A DNA stretch of 41,783 nt from Clostridia bacterium (GTDB lineage: Bacteria; Bacillota; Clostridia; UMGS1883; UMGS1540), in NCBI GenBank assembly GCA_017620205.1, contig JAFZQX010000014.1:1-41783 (forward strand), read 5' to 3'. The notes under the pieces were generated by a model, which did not search any database, was not told where the DNA came from, and was given only the letters and a program-made list of their open reading frames with translations. This document shows positions 31,399 to 40,693 of the stretch, piece by piece. The translations under genes were made by a program, and so were the position numbers. Every line of letters starts with the position of its first letter. The first letter of the stretch is position 1.

Positions 31399-34300
31399 TT
31401 ATTTTGTGAGTATTGTAGCTTTCTGAATTGCCGAAAGCGTCAGACCGTTCCATGTATAGATTTTAACATATTCAAAGTCCTCGGGAATCTGGAGCTCAAA
31501 CGAACCTTCGCCGTCAGCCTCTGCGGTATTTGCGGAAAGGAGTTCGCCGTCCGCATCGTAGCATGCCGCGAAAATTCTTGTGCTTTCGCCTACGTTTTCG
31601 CTATAGTCGATTGTAAGCGTATCGCCCGCAGAGAGGTCTGAAAGCTTATTTATAGCTGTGCCGTCTGCGTTTTTAGCAGTAAGCTTTGTATATGCCATTG
31701 TATCGTAAGCGTCTTTTTCGTTGTCATAAATATTTGCGATACCGTCTTCGCTCAAAACGCCTGAGTATACTTTAACGTCTGAGAAGCTGATGTCGCCGGG
31801 GATATATCCGCCGTTTTCGTCAGCACCGAGACTTATCCATGACTCAGCGAGTCCGTGTCCGCCGAGGCTTAAGCTTTCCGTAAGTTTGAGCTCTCCGTCT
31901 ACGTAAACCTGAACCGTTTTAGCGCCGTCCGTAAACTTAGGAATTGTCATTACAACGTGATGCCACTGTTTATCTGTGCCTACTCCAAATGTTCCGTTTG
32001 ACCAGTTATCGCTCCAGAGGTATCCGCTTTCCTCATTTGTTTCAAGCGTTGCCTGCCAGAGTCTGCCGCGTGAGTTTGTGCCGTCATCAGTATTTCTGAA
32101 TGTTCCGTCATCGCGCTTAGCATTGTACTGAACTATCGGATAATATGAGCTGCCCTGTATCTGTTTTGATATCGGGTCTAAGTTCGTCCAAAACGTCAGC
32201 GTTATATCCTGCGACTCAAACGCGGGATCTGTTATCTTAAACGCGTTGCCCGTCTCACCCGCCGGGTTGCTGTGAGATATTCTTATAACTTTCTTCGGTG
32301 CGGACAAATCATCTTTATTATAGAGGAAGTCCGTTGTAAGTCTTACTTTGTTTGAAGAATAAGCGCTGATAATTGCAGTTGTGCTTGTACCTATATTTAC
32401 AATGCCGGACGAACCTTCTTCTGTTGTCGGAGCAAAATCCGTAAGATCAAGGTCTACCAAAATTTCTCCGTCGTAAGCGGGCGGTGTCTGCTCCTCTGTA
32501 ATAGTAAGAGTAGCTGTAAGTACTAAGTCATTGTATCCTTCTTTTGTGATTGTAGCGGTTACATCGTATGTACCTACATCGGAAGCGCCCAAGAATGCTG
32601 TGCCGCCGCATGTGTATGTTATATCAACATCTTCTGTTGCGCCAACAGCTGCGGATACCAGAATATTGTGTGTAGCGCCGTCGAATTCGAACGAAGCGTC
32701 TTCGAATGTGTAACCCGTGATATCCTGAAGTACGGGTGCGCTGCCCTCTTCGGTAAATCTGTTTACATCTGCGCTGTAGAGTGACGCGATATCGCTTGCA
32801 GACATAACGCCTGAGTAAACTTTAATATCGCCGAATTTTCCGGCTTTGAGAACGCGGGCTCTAAATCCGTTGCCCTCGTTGCGCGCTGCAAGGGAAACTG
32901 TTGCGCCCGTAATAGTTGCATTATCGGGAATACTCAGTGTTACTGTATCCTTAAGCTGACCGTTTATATATACGCCCATTGTCTTTGAGCCGCCCGAGCG
33001 TTTTGGGTTTGTAATAACAACGTGTTTAAAGCCTTCGGGTACAGAATATGCATCCGCAGTTGTAGCAACTGAGTTATTCTGTGCGTTCCAGTCGCCTTCC
33101 GTGTTCATAGAAAGGTCAAAGGAAGCTACACCGCCGTCATACTCTACATAGTACTGCAGGATTTCCTTGTTCTTGTCCGTATACCTTTCCGGATCAACCC
33201 ACAATGAAATTGTGTTGTCATAAGCTTCAAAATCGGTATTGCTGAAGTTAAAGCCTATTTCGTTTTCGGCCCAAGCATAGTTTTCGTTTTCGAGTTTTAT
33301 ATAATCTGTCGTTGTGCCTGCTGCGTTTGCAAATGACTCTTTGCCGATTGTTACGCCGTTCTTTGAACGGATAACCGTATTTGTTGTGCCTGCCCATTCA
33401 CCGTTATCTACGGCTCCGGAGGTGCCGGAATACGGGTATGTGCCAACATCAACTGCCATGTTTGTAACATCAATGTCTAAGAGCGTGTCGCCTTCTTCTA
33501 TAGGATCGGGAGGCGTCTGCTGAGCCGTAATGGTAAGCGTAGCAGAAAGAACCACAGGCGTGCAGCCCGCTTTTGTGATTGTAGCAGTTACAGGGTATGT
33601 GCCAACTTCCGCAGCGCCCGTAAATGCCGCGCCGCCGCATGTATACGCAATGCTTACGCCCCCGGTAGCGTTTGCGCCTGCCGTAACGGTTATGTTATGG
33701 CTCTGACCGTCATATTCTACCGTATCGTTTGCGAAAGTATATCCCGTAATTGTTTCGGGTTCTACATATTCGCCCGTATGTTCTTCTTCTTCATAAATAA
33801 CCGTTGGTGCTGTATAGCTGTTTGCGTTGTTGCAAACGCTTTCAACAACCGACTGGCTCGGAATTGTGCCGTATGTTATATAGTGCATATACATAAAGAT
33901 TTCTTTCTGTGCGAGACCCCATGAGTGGTTTCCCCAACCGGACGGAGCTACGAACTTCGTAACTACATCGGGATTGTTATATGCTATGCCCTGTTCATAA
34001 CGGTTTATAGTCGCCAGGAATTCGCCGTTTTGTTCGCCCTCGCCCGCGGAGAGGTATACATCTGCATCATCAGCGAAGTGAATATCTTTTGCCCAGTAAC
34101 GGAAGCCCCAGCCGCTTGTACCTGAGGATTCACCAAGATAGAAGCTTTTAGCCGGGCTCAAACCGCCGACGTTTTTAAGGCGTGTATTATACTCGTCGCC
34201 TGCGTAAACGGCCGCCATACCGCCCATTGAGAAGCCTGCAACGTAGATGGGTTTGTCTGTGCCTATCTGCGGAGAAAGCGTTCCGTTTTCAATGCTTGTA

Positions 34301-37300
34301 AGAAGCGTATTAAATCTCTTCGGCTGTGATTTTATAATGTAGTACTGGAAGTCGTCTATGTTGCTGCCGCCGCCCGTGTAGTCAAGAACTTCCGGAATTA
34401 CAACGTTTACGGGCGGGAAATAACCTGCTTTTACCCATCTTTCAAAGTTTGACTGCAGTCTTTCCTGGAATGATGTTACGCTGCCCTGACCGTGGATAAG
34501 AATAATAGTAGGATATTTGCCTGCTTTTTTGGGTGTGAAGTAATAACCTACACATTCGTCATTGAGCGTATAACGAACTATTTTGCCGCTGTATATATCT
34601 TCCGAGGATGTCGCATACTGCGGTCCTACCGGCTGTATTGTTGCGGAATTTATAGTAAGCGTTGCAGTAAGTACGAGGTCGTCGTATCCGGACTTTTTAA
34701 TTGTTGCCGTTACGGGGTATGAGCCAACTTCGGAAGCGCCTGTAAACGTAGAGCCGTTTGATGTATATGTAATAGTAACGCCGTCTGTTGCATCTTCCGC
34801 GTGCGATACATAAATCATATGTGTTGCGCGGTCATACGCTACAGTTTTGTTTTCTAACGTGTAACCCTCTATCTGAGGATATTCCACTTCACCTGTTTGT
34901 GTAAATCTGTTTTTGCTGTTGTTATATGCATCCGATGCTGCGGAAGCGCTCAAAGCGCCCCGGTAAATCTTAAAGTCGCCTATCTTACCTGCTGCTGCAA
35001 CTGCTTCGCGTGTTCTCCACGGGCCGTCATCGGATGTATAGCTTCCGACAGATTTAGAGAAGAACGATATTGTCGCTCTGTCAATTGTTGCGCCGTCGGG
35101 AATATCAAGCGTTACTGTCTTTTTAAGTGCGCCGTTTATATAAACGTTCATTGTCTTTGTGTTTCCGGAACGTTTCGGGTTTGTTATAACTATGTGCTTC
35201 CAGCCGTCGGAAACGGAGAACGCACCTGTCGCTGCGTCAGAGGGACTTGTCGATGTGGGAGCGCTTACGGCGTTCCATGTACCGTCGGAATTTACGCCGA
35301 GGTCGAAAGTTTCAAAGCCTTTGGTGCCGCCGGAAGTGTAGTCAACTCTGTAACACATGATCTCTTTCCAGACATGGCTCTTTGTTACATCAAGCCAGAA
35401 TGAAATTGTGTTGTCAGCGCTTTCAAACGAATTATTATGCATCTGCAAATTGATAAGATGCTGTGCATAGGAATTACCCGTTGCTACATTGGGGTAAATT
35501 ACCGAGTCAAAGTAATCAAGGTAATTTGTAGTACCATTATCAGCGTTTTCAAACGAACCCTTTTTAAGAGTTGTCTCTCCGTTAGGTCTCTGTGAGAAAC
35601 CAAGCGTTGTACCCGTCGCCCAGTCGCCCGATTTTGTGATGCCGGAAGACGCCGCAACGGAGCTTGCCGTAGGCGTGAAGCTCTCCGGTACCAGGTTTGT
35701 CATATCAAGTTCAAGATATGTGTCGCCAAGGTCAGCCGGATCGGGATCTGTCTGCTTAGCCGTTATTGTAAGCGTTGCATTTAAAGTGCGGGTGTTATAT
35801 CCTGATTTTGTAATTGTAGCAGTTACAGGGTATGTGCCCACTTCCGTTGCACCGGTAAATGCCGCGCCGTTTGATGTGTAAGCTATGCTTACGCCCTCAG
35901 TAGCGCCGTTTGCCGCCGTAACCGTTATGTTATGACTTGCGCCGTCATATTCTACGGAGCTGTCCGAGAATGTATAGCCCTCTATGTCGGGCGTAACGGC
36001 ATTGCCTGTATCCGTGAATTTATTTTTGCCCGCGTTATATGCAGAGGCAACTTCTGAAGCGGTCATAGCGCCGGAATATACTTTTATGCCGCCGAAGGAC
36101 ATATCTTCGGGATAGTATATAGAACCTGTAGTTACGGGACAGCCTGCAAAACCGAGCGTGGCAGTGCCGAGTGTTCCCGACGGTTTTGAGATTGATTTGG
36201 TCAGTTTAAGCTCGCCGTTTACATAAATCTTAACAATCTTTGTACCGTTTGTATATGCAGGGTTTACTATAGTATAGTTTGCCCATTTGTTCCAAAGACT
36301 TCCGAGTTCAACTTTGGACGAGGTGTCCCATGCGTCATATATTGACATTGCCGAGCCTGTATCCGTGCAAAGTCTCAAAATGTTCGTGTTTGTTCCGTCA
36401 TAAGTTGCGCTGTAAGTCATCAGATTTCTGCGCTCTCTTGTAGGCGCGGAAGTTTTAATCCAGAACGAAATTGTGTTTGCCTGTGTTTCAAGAACGCTGT
36501 CCTGTAAGAAACGTCTTGTATTATTCGCGCTTTCGAGCTGATCGTTCTGCGTATAATGCAAATATGACGTTGTGCCGCCTGCGGCATTTGCAAACGTTTC
36601 CTTTGCAAGACTTTGGTTTGTATATGTACTTGTGCGGTTTGACATAACAACTCTTGTAGAAGCGCCGCGTGTACCGTTATTTATAATACTGCCGATAGTG
36701 TTTGTGTCGCCCGTCTGAGTTGTTGTGTCGCTTACGTATGATGACATATCAAGGTCGATAAGCGCATTGTCGCCTGTACCGGGATCGGGATCTACGGGAT
36801 CGGGATCGTCGGGTGTTGCCTGTGTTGCCTCGGCGTCAAATTTATTTGCGCCCATCTCGTTTATCTTATATATCTGTTTTGTACTTAATACGCCGTTATA
36901 TACTTCAATTTCGCTTATTGAAAGGCTGTCCGGATAATAAATTGTATGATTTCCGTCTGCCTCACCGCCGAATGCGAGTTTTGCGGACTGGAGCGTGCCG
37001 CTGGGTTTTGTAACAGTTTTCTCAAACGCCAAAGAGCCGTCAATATAAACGCCGAGTGTCTTAGAGCCTTCCGAATCATAAGCGGGGTTTGTTATAACGT
37101 AATGCGCCCATTTGCCGTTTGTGTCGTTTATATTTACTCTCGGCTTGCCGCCCGAGCTGTCATCCCAGCCGTTGCAGAGGAACAAGGTTGATGTGCTTGA
37201 ATCGGAGCAGAGTCTCAGCACATGCGAATCCGAGCCGTAATTTACCTGATAGTGTAAGATATTACGTCTTTCCTGTCCGGGCTGAACTTTTGCCCAGAAT

Positions 37301-38616
37301 GAAATTGTATTTGCCTGTGTTTCAAGAATACTGTCTGATATAAATCTCTTGTTGTTAGCCGTCTGAACGAGAGTAGTATTCTTTGTGAATTCCAGATACG
37401 GCGTTTGTTCGTTTACGCCGTTTGTAAACGTTTTCTTTTCAAGCTTCTGTGAATTTGATGTGTCATAGTTTGACATAACAACTCTTGTAGAAGTGCCGCG
37501 GGTACCGCTGTTTGTAACGTTACCTATTGAAGCTGTGCCCGATGCAGGATTTGTTGTTGTGTCTTTTGTATAGCCTGACATATCGAGGTCGATAAGCTTT
37601 GAAGGAAGAGTTACGTTGCTTAAATCAAGCTCTTCGCTTACAACCTCGGGCGTTGTCGGCATTCTGTAGTTACAAGCCGATTCCGTAACTTCAACGCTCG
37701 GCAATACGCCGTGTTTGTTAAGATACATCCACATGAAGATTTCCTTCTGGAAGAGAGGCCATGCGTGACCGCCCCAGTCATACGGACATTTGTTAACAAC
37801 GAGATTCAATCCGTCGTTATTTCCCGTAGATGTAATTGCTGTTGAATACTTCGTTACTGCCTCTTCAAAAACTTTTTCGTATGAAGGAGCCTCACCTCTT
37901 TCGGCGTCGCCGTAAGTAAGAAGTATCCTCGCTCTGGGGTCTTTTGAACAATAAATATCAGAAGCATGTTCATACCAGCCCCCTTTGCCTTCACCGAGAT
38001 ACATACCTCTCGAAGGACTTATTGCGCCTATATCAAATATTTCATCTCTGAAATTAGGATCACAGCCTATCTGGAGCGCTGTCATACCGCCCATTGAGTA
38101 GCCTGCAACCTGAACGGGTTTTGTAGTATCAATTTTGTCGCAGAACGTGCCGTCTTTAATATGACTGTAAAGAAGCGGCCATCTGTACTGGTTTGTAATC
38201 CAACCCGTAAAATCGCCCGTGCTTCTAACTTCGCCTGTGCTGTAGGCTCCGTCTGCCGGGTTGTGGTTTATCTCCGGTATAATGACAACCGCAGGTTCAA
38301 ACCAACCCGCTTTTACCCATTCGTTCATAAACGCGAGTATATGCGGTTTCATGTTCTGCATACCGCCCTGACCGTGAATCAAAACGATACACTGATATTT
38401 ACCCGGCGCTTTCGGCGCAAAATAATAACCGTGGTTATAGAATGTATTGCCGCTTGCGTTGGGGTACGCGTATTCTACGAGCACATTGTAATAACAATCT
38501 GCTGCGTAAACGTCTGAAATATCAGACGGAAGCAATGATACAATCATCATTGCACACAGCAGCACTGCCAAAAATGGCAGTGCCGTTTTGTGAGTTTTGC
38601 CAAATACTTTTTTCAT
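31399..38616 (-). CDS. Giant secreted multidomain protein with two esterase domains
   Basis: 2405 residues. A signal peptide (1 to about 39, cut after VYA) is followed by E1-L1-L2-M1-L3-M2-E2-M3-L4-M4-L5 and a 95-residue beta-type tail. E domains (about 40-310 and 1335-1610) are alpha/beta-hydrolase esterases: HGQG, GYSMGG (S174) and GFSMGG (S1463), and histidines in GGHAW (H284) and GNHSW (H1564). E1 has GDAE (D237) as likely acid, whereas E2 has GEGE. L domains (about 340-590, 618-870, 963-1240, 1710-1960, 2055-2305) look like LamG/concanavalin folds with TISFW and VYINGxL strands. M modules (about 80 residues) are MBG-like, each with GYT, YDG and VGTYPVTATI. No LPXTG, SLH or dockerin is seen. 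The start at 38616 has AGGAGG 6 nt upstream. Binding and deacylation of polysaccharide is a plausible inference; the substrate is unknown. Confidence 0.88.
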   Translation of the reverse strand: MKKVFGKTHKTALPFLAVLLCAMMIVSLLPSDISDVYAADCYYNVLVEYAYPNASGNTFYNHGYYFAPKAPGKYQCIVLIHGQGGMQNMKPHILAFMNEWVKAGWFEPAVVIIPEINHNPADGAYSTGEVRSTGDFTGWITNQYRWPLLYSHIKDGTFCDKIDTTKPVQVAGYSMGGMTALQIGCDPNFRDEIFDIGAISPSRGMYLGEGKGGWYEHASDIYCSKDPRARILLTYGDAERGEAPSYEKVFEEAVTKYSTAITSTGNNDGLNLVVNKCPYDWGGHAWPLFQKEIFMWMYLNKHGVLPSVEVTESACNYRMPTTPEVVSEELDLSNVTLPSKLIDLDMSGYTKDTTTNPASGTASIGNVTNSGTRGTSTRVVMSNYDTSNSQKLEKKTFTNGVNEQTPYLEFTKNTTLVQTANNKRFISDSILETQANTISFWAKVQPGQERRNILHYQVNYGSDSHVLRLCSDSSTSTLFLCNGWDDSSGGKPRVNINDTNGKWAHYVITNPAYDSEGSKTLGVYIDGSLAFEKTVTKPSGTLQSAKLAFGGEADGNHTIYYPDSLSISEIEVYNGVLSTKQIYKINEMGANKFDAEATQATPDDPDPVDPDPGTGDNALIDLDMSSYVSDTTTQTGDTNTIGSIINNGTRGASTRVVMSNRTSTYTNQSLAKETFANAAGGTTSYLHYTQNDQLESANNTRRFLQDSVLETQANTISFWIKTSAPTRERRNLMTYSATYDGTNTNILRLCTDTGSAMSIYDAWDTSSKVELGSLWNKWANYTIVNPAYTNGTKIVKIYVNGELKLTKSISKPSGTLGTATLGFAGCPVTTGSIYYPEDMSFGGIKVYSGAMTASEVASAYNAGKNKFTDTGNAVTPDIEGYTFSDSSVEYDGASHNITVTAANGATEGVSIAYTSNGAAFTGATEVGTYPVTATITKSGYNTRTLNATLTITAKQTDPDPADLGDTYLELDMTNLVPESFTPTASSVAASSGITKSGDWATGTTLGFSQRPNGETTLKKGSFENADNGTTNYLDYFDSVIYPNVATGNSYAQHLINLQMHNNSFESADNTISFWLDVTKSHVWKEIMCYRVDYTSGGTKGFETFDLGVNSDGTWNAVSAPTSTSPSDAATGAFSVSDGWKHIVITNPKRSGNTKTMNVYINGALKKTVTLDIPDGATIDRATISFFSKSVGSYTSDDGPWRTREAVAAAGKIGDFKIYRGALSASAASDAYNNSKNRFTQTGEVEYPQIEGYTLENKTVAYDRATHMIYVSHAEDATDGVTITYTSNGSTFTGASEVGSYPVTATIKKSGYDDLVLTATLTINSATIQPVGPQYATSSEDIYSGKIVRYTLNDECVGYYFTPKKAGKYPTIILIHGQGSVTSFQERLQSNFERWVKAGYFPPVNVVIPEVLDYTGGGSNIDDFQYYIIKSQPKRFNTLLTSIENGTLSPQIGTDKPIYVAGFSMGGMAAVYAGDEYNTRLKNVGGLSPAKSFYLGESSGTSGWGFRYWAKDIHFADDADVYLSAGEGEQNGEFLATINRYEQGIAYNNPDVVTKFVAPSGWGNHSWGLAQKEIFMYMHYITYGTIPSQSVVESVCNNANSYTAPTVIYEEEEHTGEYVEPETITGYTFANDTVEYDGQSHNITVTAGANATGGVSIAYTCGGAAFTGAAEVGTYPVTATITKAGCTPVVLSATLTITAQQTPPDPIEEGDTLLDIDVTNMAVDVGTYPYSGTSGAVDNGEWAGTTNTVIRSKNGVTIGKESFANAAGTTTDYIKLENENYAWAENEIGFNFSNTDFEAYDNTISLWVDPERYTDKNKEILQYYVEYDGGVASFDLSMNTEGDWNAQNNSVATTADAYSVPEGFKHVVITNPKRSGGSKTMGVYINGQLKDTVTLSIPDNATITGATVSLAARNEGNGFRARVLKAGKFGDIKVYSGVMSASDIASLYSADVNRFTEEGSAPVLQDITGYTFEDASFEFDGATHNILVSAAVGATEDVDITYTCGGTAFLGASDVGTYDVTATITKEGYNDLVLTATLTITEEQTPPAYDGEILVDLDLTDFAPTTEEGSSGIVNIGTSTTAIISAYSSNKVRLTTDFLYNKDDLSAPKKVIRISHSNPAGETGNAFKITDPAFESQDITLTFWTNLDPISKQIQGSSYYPIVQYNAKRDDGTFRNTDDGTNSRGRLWQATLETNEESGYLWSDNWSNGTFGVGTDKQWHHVVMTIPKFTDGAKTVQVYVDGELKLTESLSLGGHGLAESWISLGADENGGYIPGDISFSDVKVYSGVLSEDGIANIYDNEKDAYDTMAYTKLTAKNADGTAINKLSDLSAGDTLTIDYSENVGESTRIFAACYDADGELLSANTAEADGEGSFELQIPEDFEYVKIYTWNGLTLSAIQKATILTK
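32486..35990 (-). repeat. Four MBG-module DNA repeats inside the giant gene
   Basis: Modules of about 240 bp recur at roughly 32486-32730, 33520-33760, 34640-34880 and 35757-35990. They share near-identical 20-40 bp blocks such as GTAGCGGTTAC/GTAGCAGTTACAGGGTATGTG. The DNA similarity, beyond protein similarity, implies recent duplication or gene conversion and makes this gene prone to recombination and assembly collapse. Confidence 0.8.
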
Positions 38617-38648
38617 ACTAATCCTCCTATTTGCCATAATGCACATAC

Positions 38649-38654
38649 ATTATA
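38649..38654 (-). promoter_or_regulatory. Extended -10 promoter of the giant gene
   Basis: TGATATAAT on the minus strand gives an extended -10 box (TG-n-TATAAT). The matching -35 position (TGTACT) is poor, which suggests an activator. Upstream, ACATGT occurs twice and GTACA/TGTAC are frequent within 38672-38712, possible sites for a dimeric regulator. Confidence 0.55.
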
Positions 38655-38658
38655 TCAC

Positions 38659-38855
38659 TCGGCGTGCTGTCAGTACATGTGAAAACGTAATATAAACATG
38701 TATTTTTGTACACTTAATGCTTTTTCGTTGTTTTTCACATTTTTTCAATGTAATCTTCTCTACAAAGTCCGATTTTATGTTCAATATTCACAAAACACAG
38801 GCTTTGCGCATGTAAAATAGTAAACTATTATTACCACTTTTCTCTTATCGGAGAC
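38659..38855. other. Gene-free spacer upstream of the giant gene
   Basis: AT-rich DNA between the giant gene promoter and the lipoprotein terminator. Apart from the ACATGT-containing stretch noted with the promoter I see no gene, RNA or repeat. Confidence 0.5.
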
Positions 38856-38890
38856 AAAAATACGCCCGTGCATTCATGCACGGGCGTATT
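38852..38890 (-). terminator. Terminator of the lipoprotein operon
   Basis: A perfect 14-bp stem (AATACGCCCGTGCA and complement) with a 4-base loop, followed on the minus strand by TTTTT. It lies about 80 bp after the last gene of the operon. Confidence 0.88.
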
Positions 38891-38968
38891 CAATCACAGT
38901 TTTTATTTTAACGCCGTTTAAGAACGGAGTTTTTGTTCCTCTCATGCTCCCACTTTGGTTTTCATTGA

Positions 38969-39412
38969 TTATTCCGGCTGTTCCACGGCATCCTCCGTGA
39001 TATACTGATCCGGGTTAGCCGCATCCGTCCCTTCTCTTCCGAATATGAGCTTAACTGCTTCGCCGTCATCATCTTTTAAATAAAGAGTTAAAGTATCGCC
39101 TTCAAGCTCTGCCGTGCGGCCTCTTTTTATCGAGCCTTCTTTTATCCATATTGTTATGAGGCTGTTTTCTTTTTCCCACTCGTATTTATTTGTTTCGCCG
39201 TCTATCGTATAGTCAACCTTGCCGTTTGCGCCAAACTGCATGGTTATTTCTCCTTCCTGCGGATTCACTTCGCCGCCCTTTTCCGCAGCGACAACTACCC
39301 ATTTCCCCGCCATAGCTTCGGCGTCCTCAGGACTGACCTTCTTGCCGCCGCACGCTGTGAATGAAAGCAGCAAAACAGCCATAACCATCAAAAACAGAAT
39401 ATTTCTTTTCAT
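38969..39412 (-). CDS. Small secreted lipoprotein, lipocalin-like
   Basis: The 147 residues begin with a lipoprotein signal (MKRNILFLMVMAVLLLSFTAC, lipidated cysteine at 21, followed by GGKK). The rest alternates short strands and charged turns, with GKWVVVAAEKGG, YTIDGETNKYEW and DGEAVKLIFGR. This is the pattern of small lipocalin-like or copper-resistance-like beta barrels used for unknown ligands. I do not recognise a specific family. AGGAG precedes the ATG. It is the last gene of a four-gene leftward operon. Confidence 0.82.
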   Translation of the reverse strand: MKRNILFLMVMAVLLLSFTACGGKKVSPEDAEAMAGKWVVVAAEKGGEVNPQEGEITMQFGANGKVDYTIDGETNKYEWEKENSLITIWIKEGSIKRGRTAELEGDTLTLYLKDDDGEAVKLIFGREGTDAANPDQYITEDAVEQPE

Positions 39413-39431
39413 ATTAATCTCCTTTATATAT

Positions 39432-40025
39432 TTACTTCAGCAACATATTGTTGCAGTGTGCGCACTTGAATGATTTTAATTCGTTTTCAAATCCGCAAAA
39501 CGGGCAGACATTAACTCCGCTTGCATCTTTATTATAAATCTCAACAGGGAAAGGATAACCGTAATGATAACGCACTTTATCTCCCTCGCTTATGTACGGA
39601 CAAACAGTTATAGCTTTTTTACCTTTAACCTTAATTTTCTTCCCGTCTTCAGTTTCTAATATCAGTATACATTTCTTTATTGAATCGTCTTCCTTATATT
39701 GCTTTTTAATCTTAATTACCATTCCGTCTTTAGCGCCTTTTTCAAGCTTTTTCACACTCAATAGATACACGATGAGTATAACTAATGCAACAAGTACGAA
39801 AATACCCAAAAGCACAAGACCGGGTATAAGCATTCTGGCATAATTGATTTCATCTTTGATCCCTGTAATAATCGCGGTGATTTGGTAAATAATGATATAG
39901 AGAATCGGAAGAACAACAAAAGCAAATTTATACTTTTTATTCACATAATTCTTCATATCCTTTTTAAAGCCGGAATCTTCAGGGATTTTCGAAAATCCAA
40001 TCATACCGGCAAATTCATTTTCCAT
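39432..40025 (-). CDS. Two-helix membrane protein with C-terminal zinc ribbon (paralog B)
   Basis: The 197 residues consist of an N-terminal cytosolic part with MIGFSKIPEDSGFKKDMKNYV, two membrane helices (about 34-54 and 67-90), a beta domain (about 100-165: GKKIKVKGKKAITVCPYISEGDKVRYHYGYPFPVEIY in part) and a C-terminal zinc ribbon CPFCGFEN...CAHCN (about 173-192). It is a clear duplicate of the gene upstream, with the same domain order. No known function is recognised. It is followed 19 bp later by the small lipoprotein gene. Confidence 0.82.
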   Translation of the reverse strand: MENEFAGMIGFSKIPEDSGFKKDMKNYVNKKYKFAFVVLPILYIIIYQITAIITGIKDEINYARMLIPGLVLLGIFVLVALVILIVYLLSVKKLEKGAKDGMVIKIKKQYKEDDSIKKCILILETEDGKKIKVKGKKAITVCPYISEGDKVRYHYGYPFPVEIYNKDASGVNVCPFCGFENELKSFKCAHCNNMLLK

Positions 40026-40071
40026 TGCTGATTACCTCCAATGATATGGGTTGTTGTGAAAAAACACAAAG

Positions 40072-40677
40072 TCAGATAAGCATAAGATTTTTACAGCGTG
40101 TACAAGTTTTTGCGTTTAAATCATTCGCGGCACCGCAAAAAGCGCATACATTTACGCCGTTTCTTGACTTATCAAACAGTTCAACGGGAAAAGGATAGCC
40201 CGGATGAAAACGCACCTTTTCGCCTTCCTCAACGTGTTCAAAAACCGCCGCTGCCTTTGCATCTTTAACCTTTACTTTTTTTCCGTCTTCTGTTTCTATT
40301 GTAATAAGGTATTTTGTTTTTCTGGTTCTGCCTTCTCTTTCGTATGTACTCCATTTTTTCTTTTTTATAACCGTACCGTCAACGCTGTCCAGTTTAAGCT
40401 TGCCTATATTTCTGAGCGACGAAATGCATACACATATACCGATAATAACAAATATAGCAAGAAGCACTATAGCAACGGGTATAAACGTTCTCATATCAAG
40501 CCCGTCTTTTTTTGCAGATACAATAGCTGTTATAATAAGTACCACAATATAGATTATCGGAACCGAAATCATAGCATACTTTAGTGTCTTACGGAGATAC
40601 TTTTTCATATCGTCAATAAATTCCGGGTTTTGCGGCAGGCGTGAAAAACCTTTGGTGTTGTCAAATTCATTTGCCAT
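40072..40677 (-). CDS. Two-helix membrane protein with C-terminal zinc ribbon (paralog A)
   Basis: The 201 residues have the same plan as the next gene: GFSRLPQNPEFIDDMKKYL, two membrane helices (about 33-53 and 65-88), a beta domain with ETEDGKKVKVKDAKA and VRFHPGYPFPVELFDKS, and a zinc ribbon CAFCGAAN...CTRCK (about 176-195). The shared blocks GYPFPVE, NGVNVC and TEDGKK show tandem duplication followed by divergence of the helices. The domain order suggests a membrane-bound binding or regulatory protein; function is unknown. It starts 16 bp after the lipoprotein gene. Confidence 0.82.
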   Translation of the reverse strand: MANEFDNTKGFSRLPQNPEFIDDMKKYLRKTLKYAMISVPIIYIVVLIITAIVSAKKDGLDMRTFIPVAIVLLAIFVIIGICVCISSLRNIGKLKLDSVDGTVIKKKKWSTYEREGRTRKTKYLITIETEDGKKVKVKDAKAAAVFEHVEEGEKVRFHPGYPFPVELFDKSRNGVNVCAFCGAANDLNAKTCTRCKNLMLI

Positions 40678-40693
40678 AAATCATAACTCCTTT

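Noticed and set aside
32486-35990. CRISPR array
   Set aside because: The repeated blocks are 240-bp protein modules more than 1 kb apart inside a coding frame, not short repeats with spacers.
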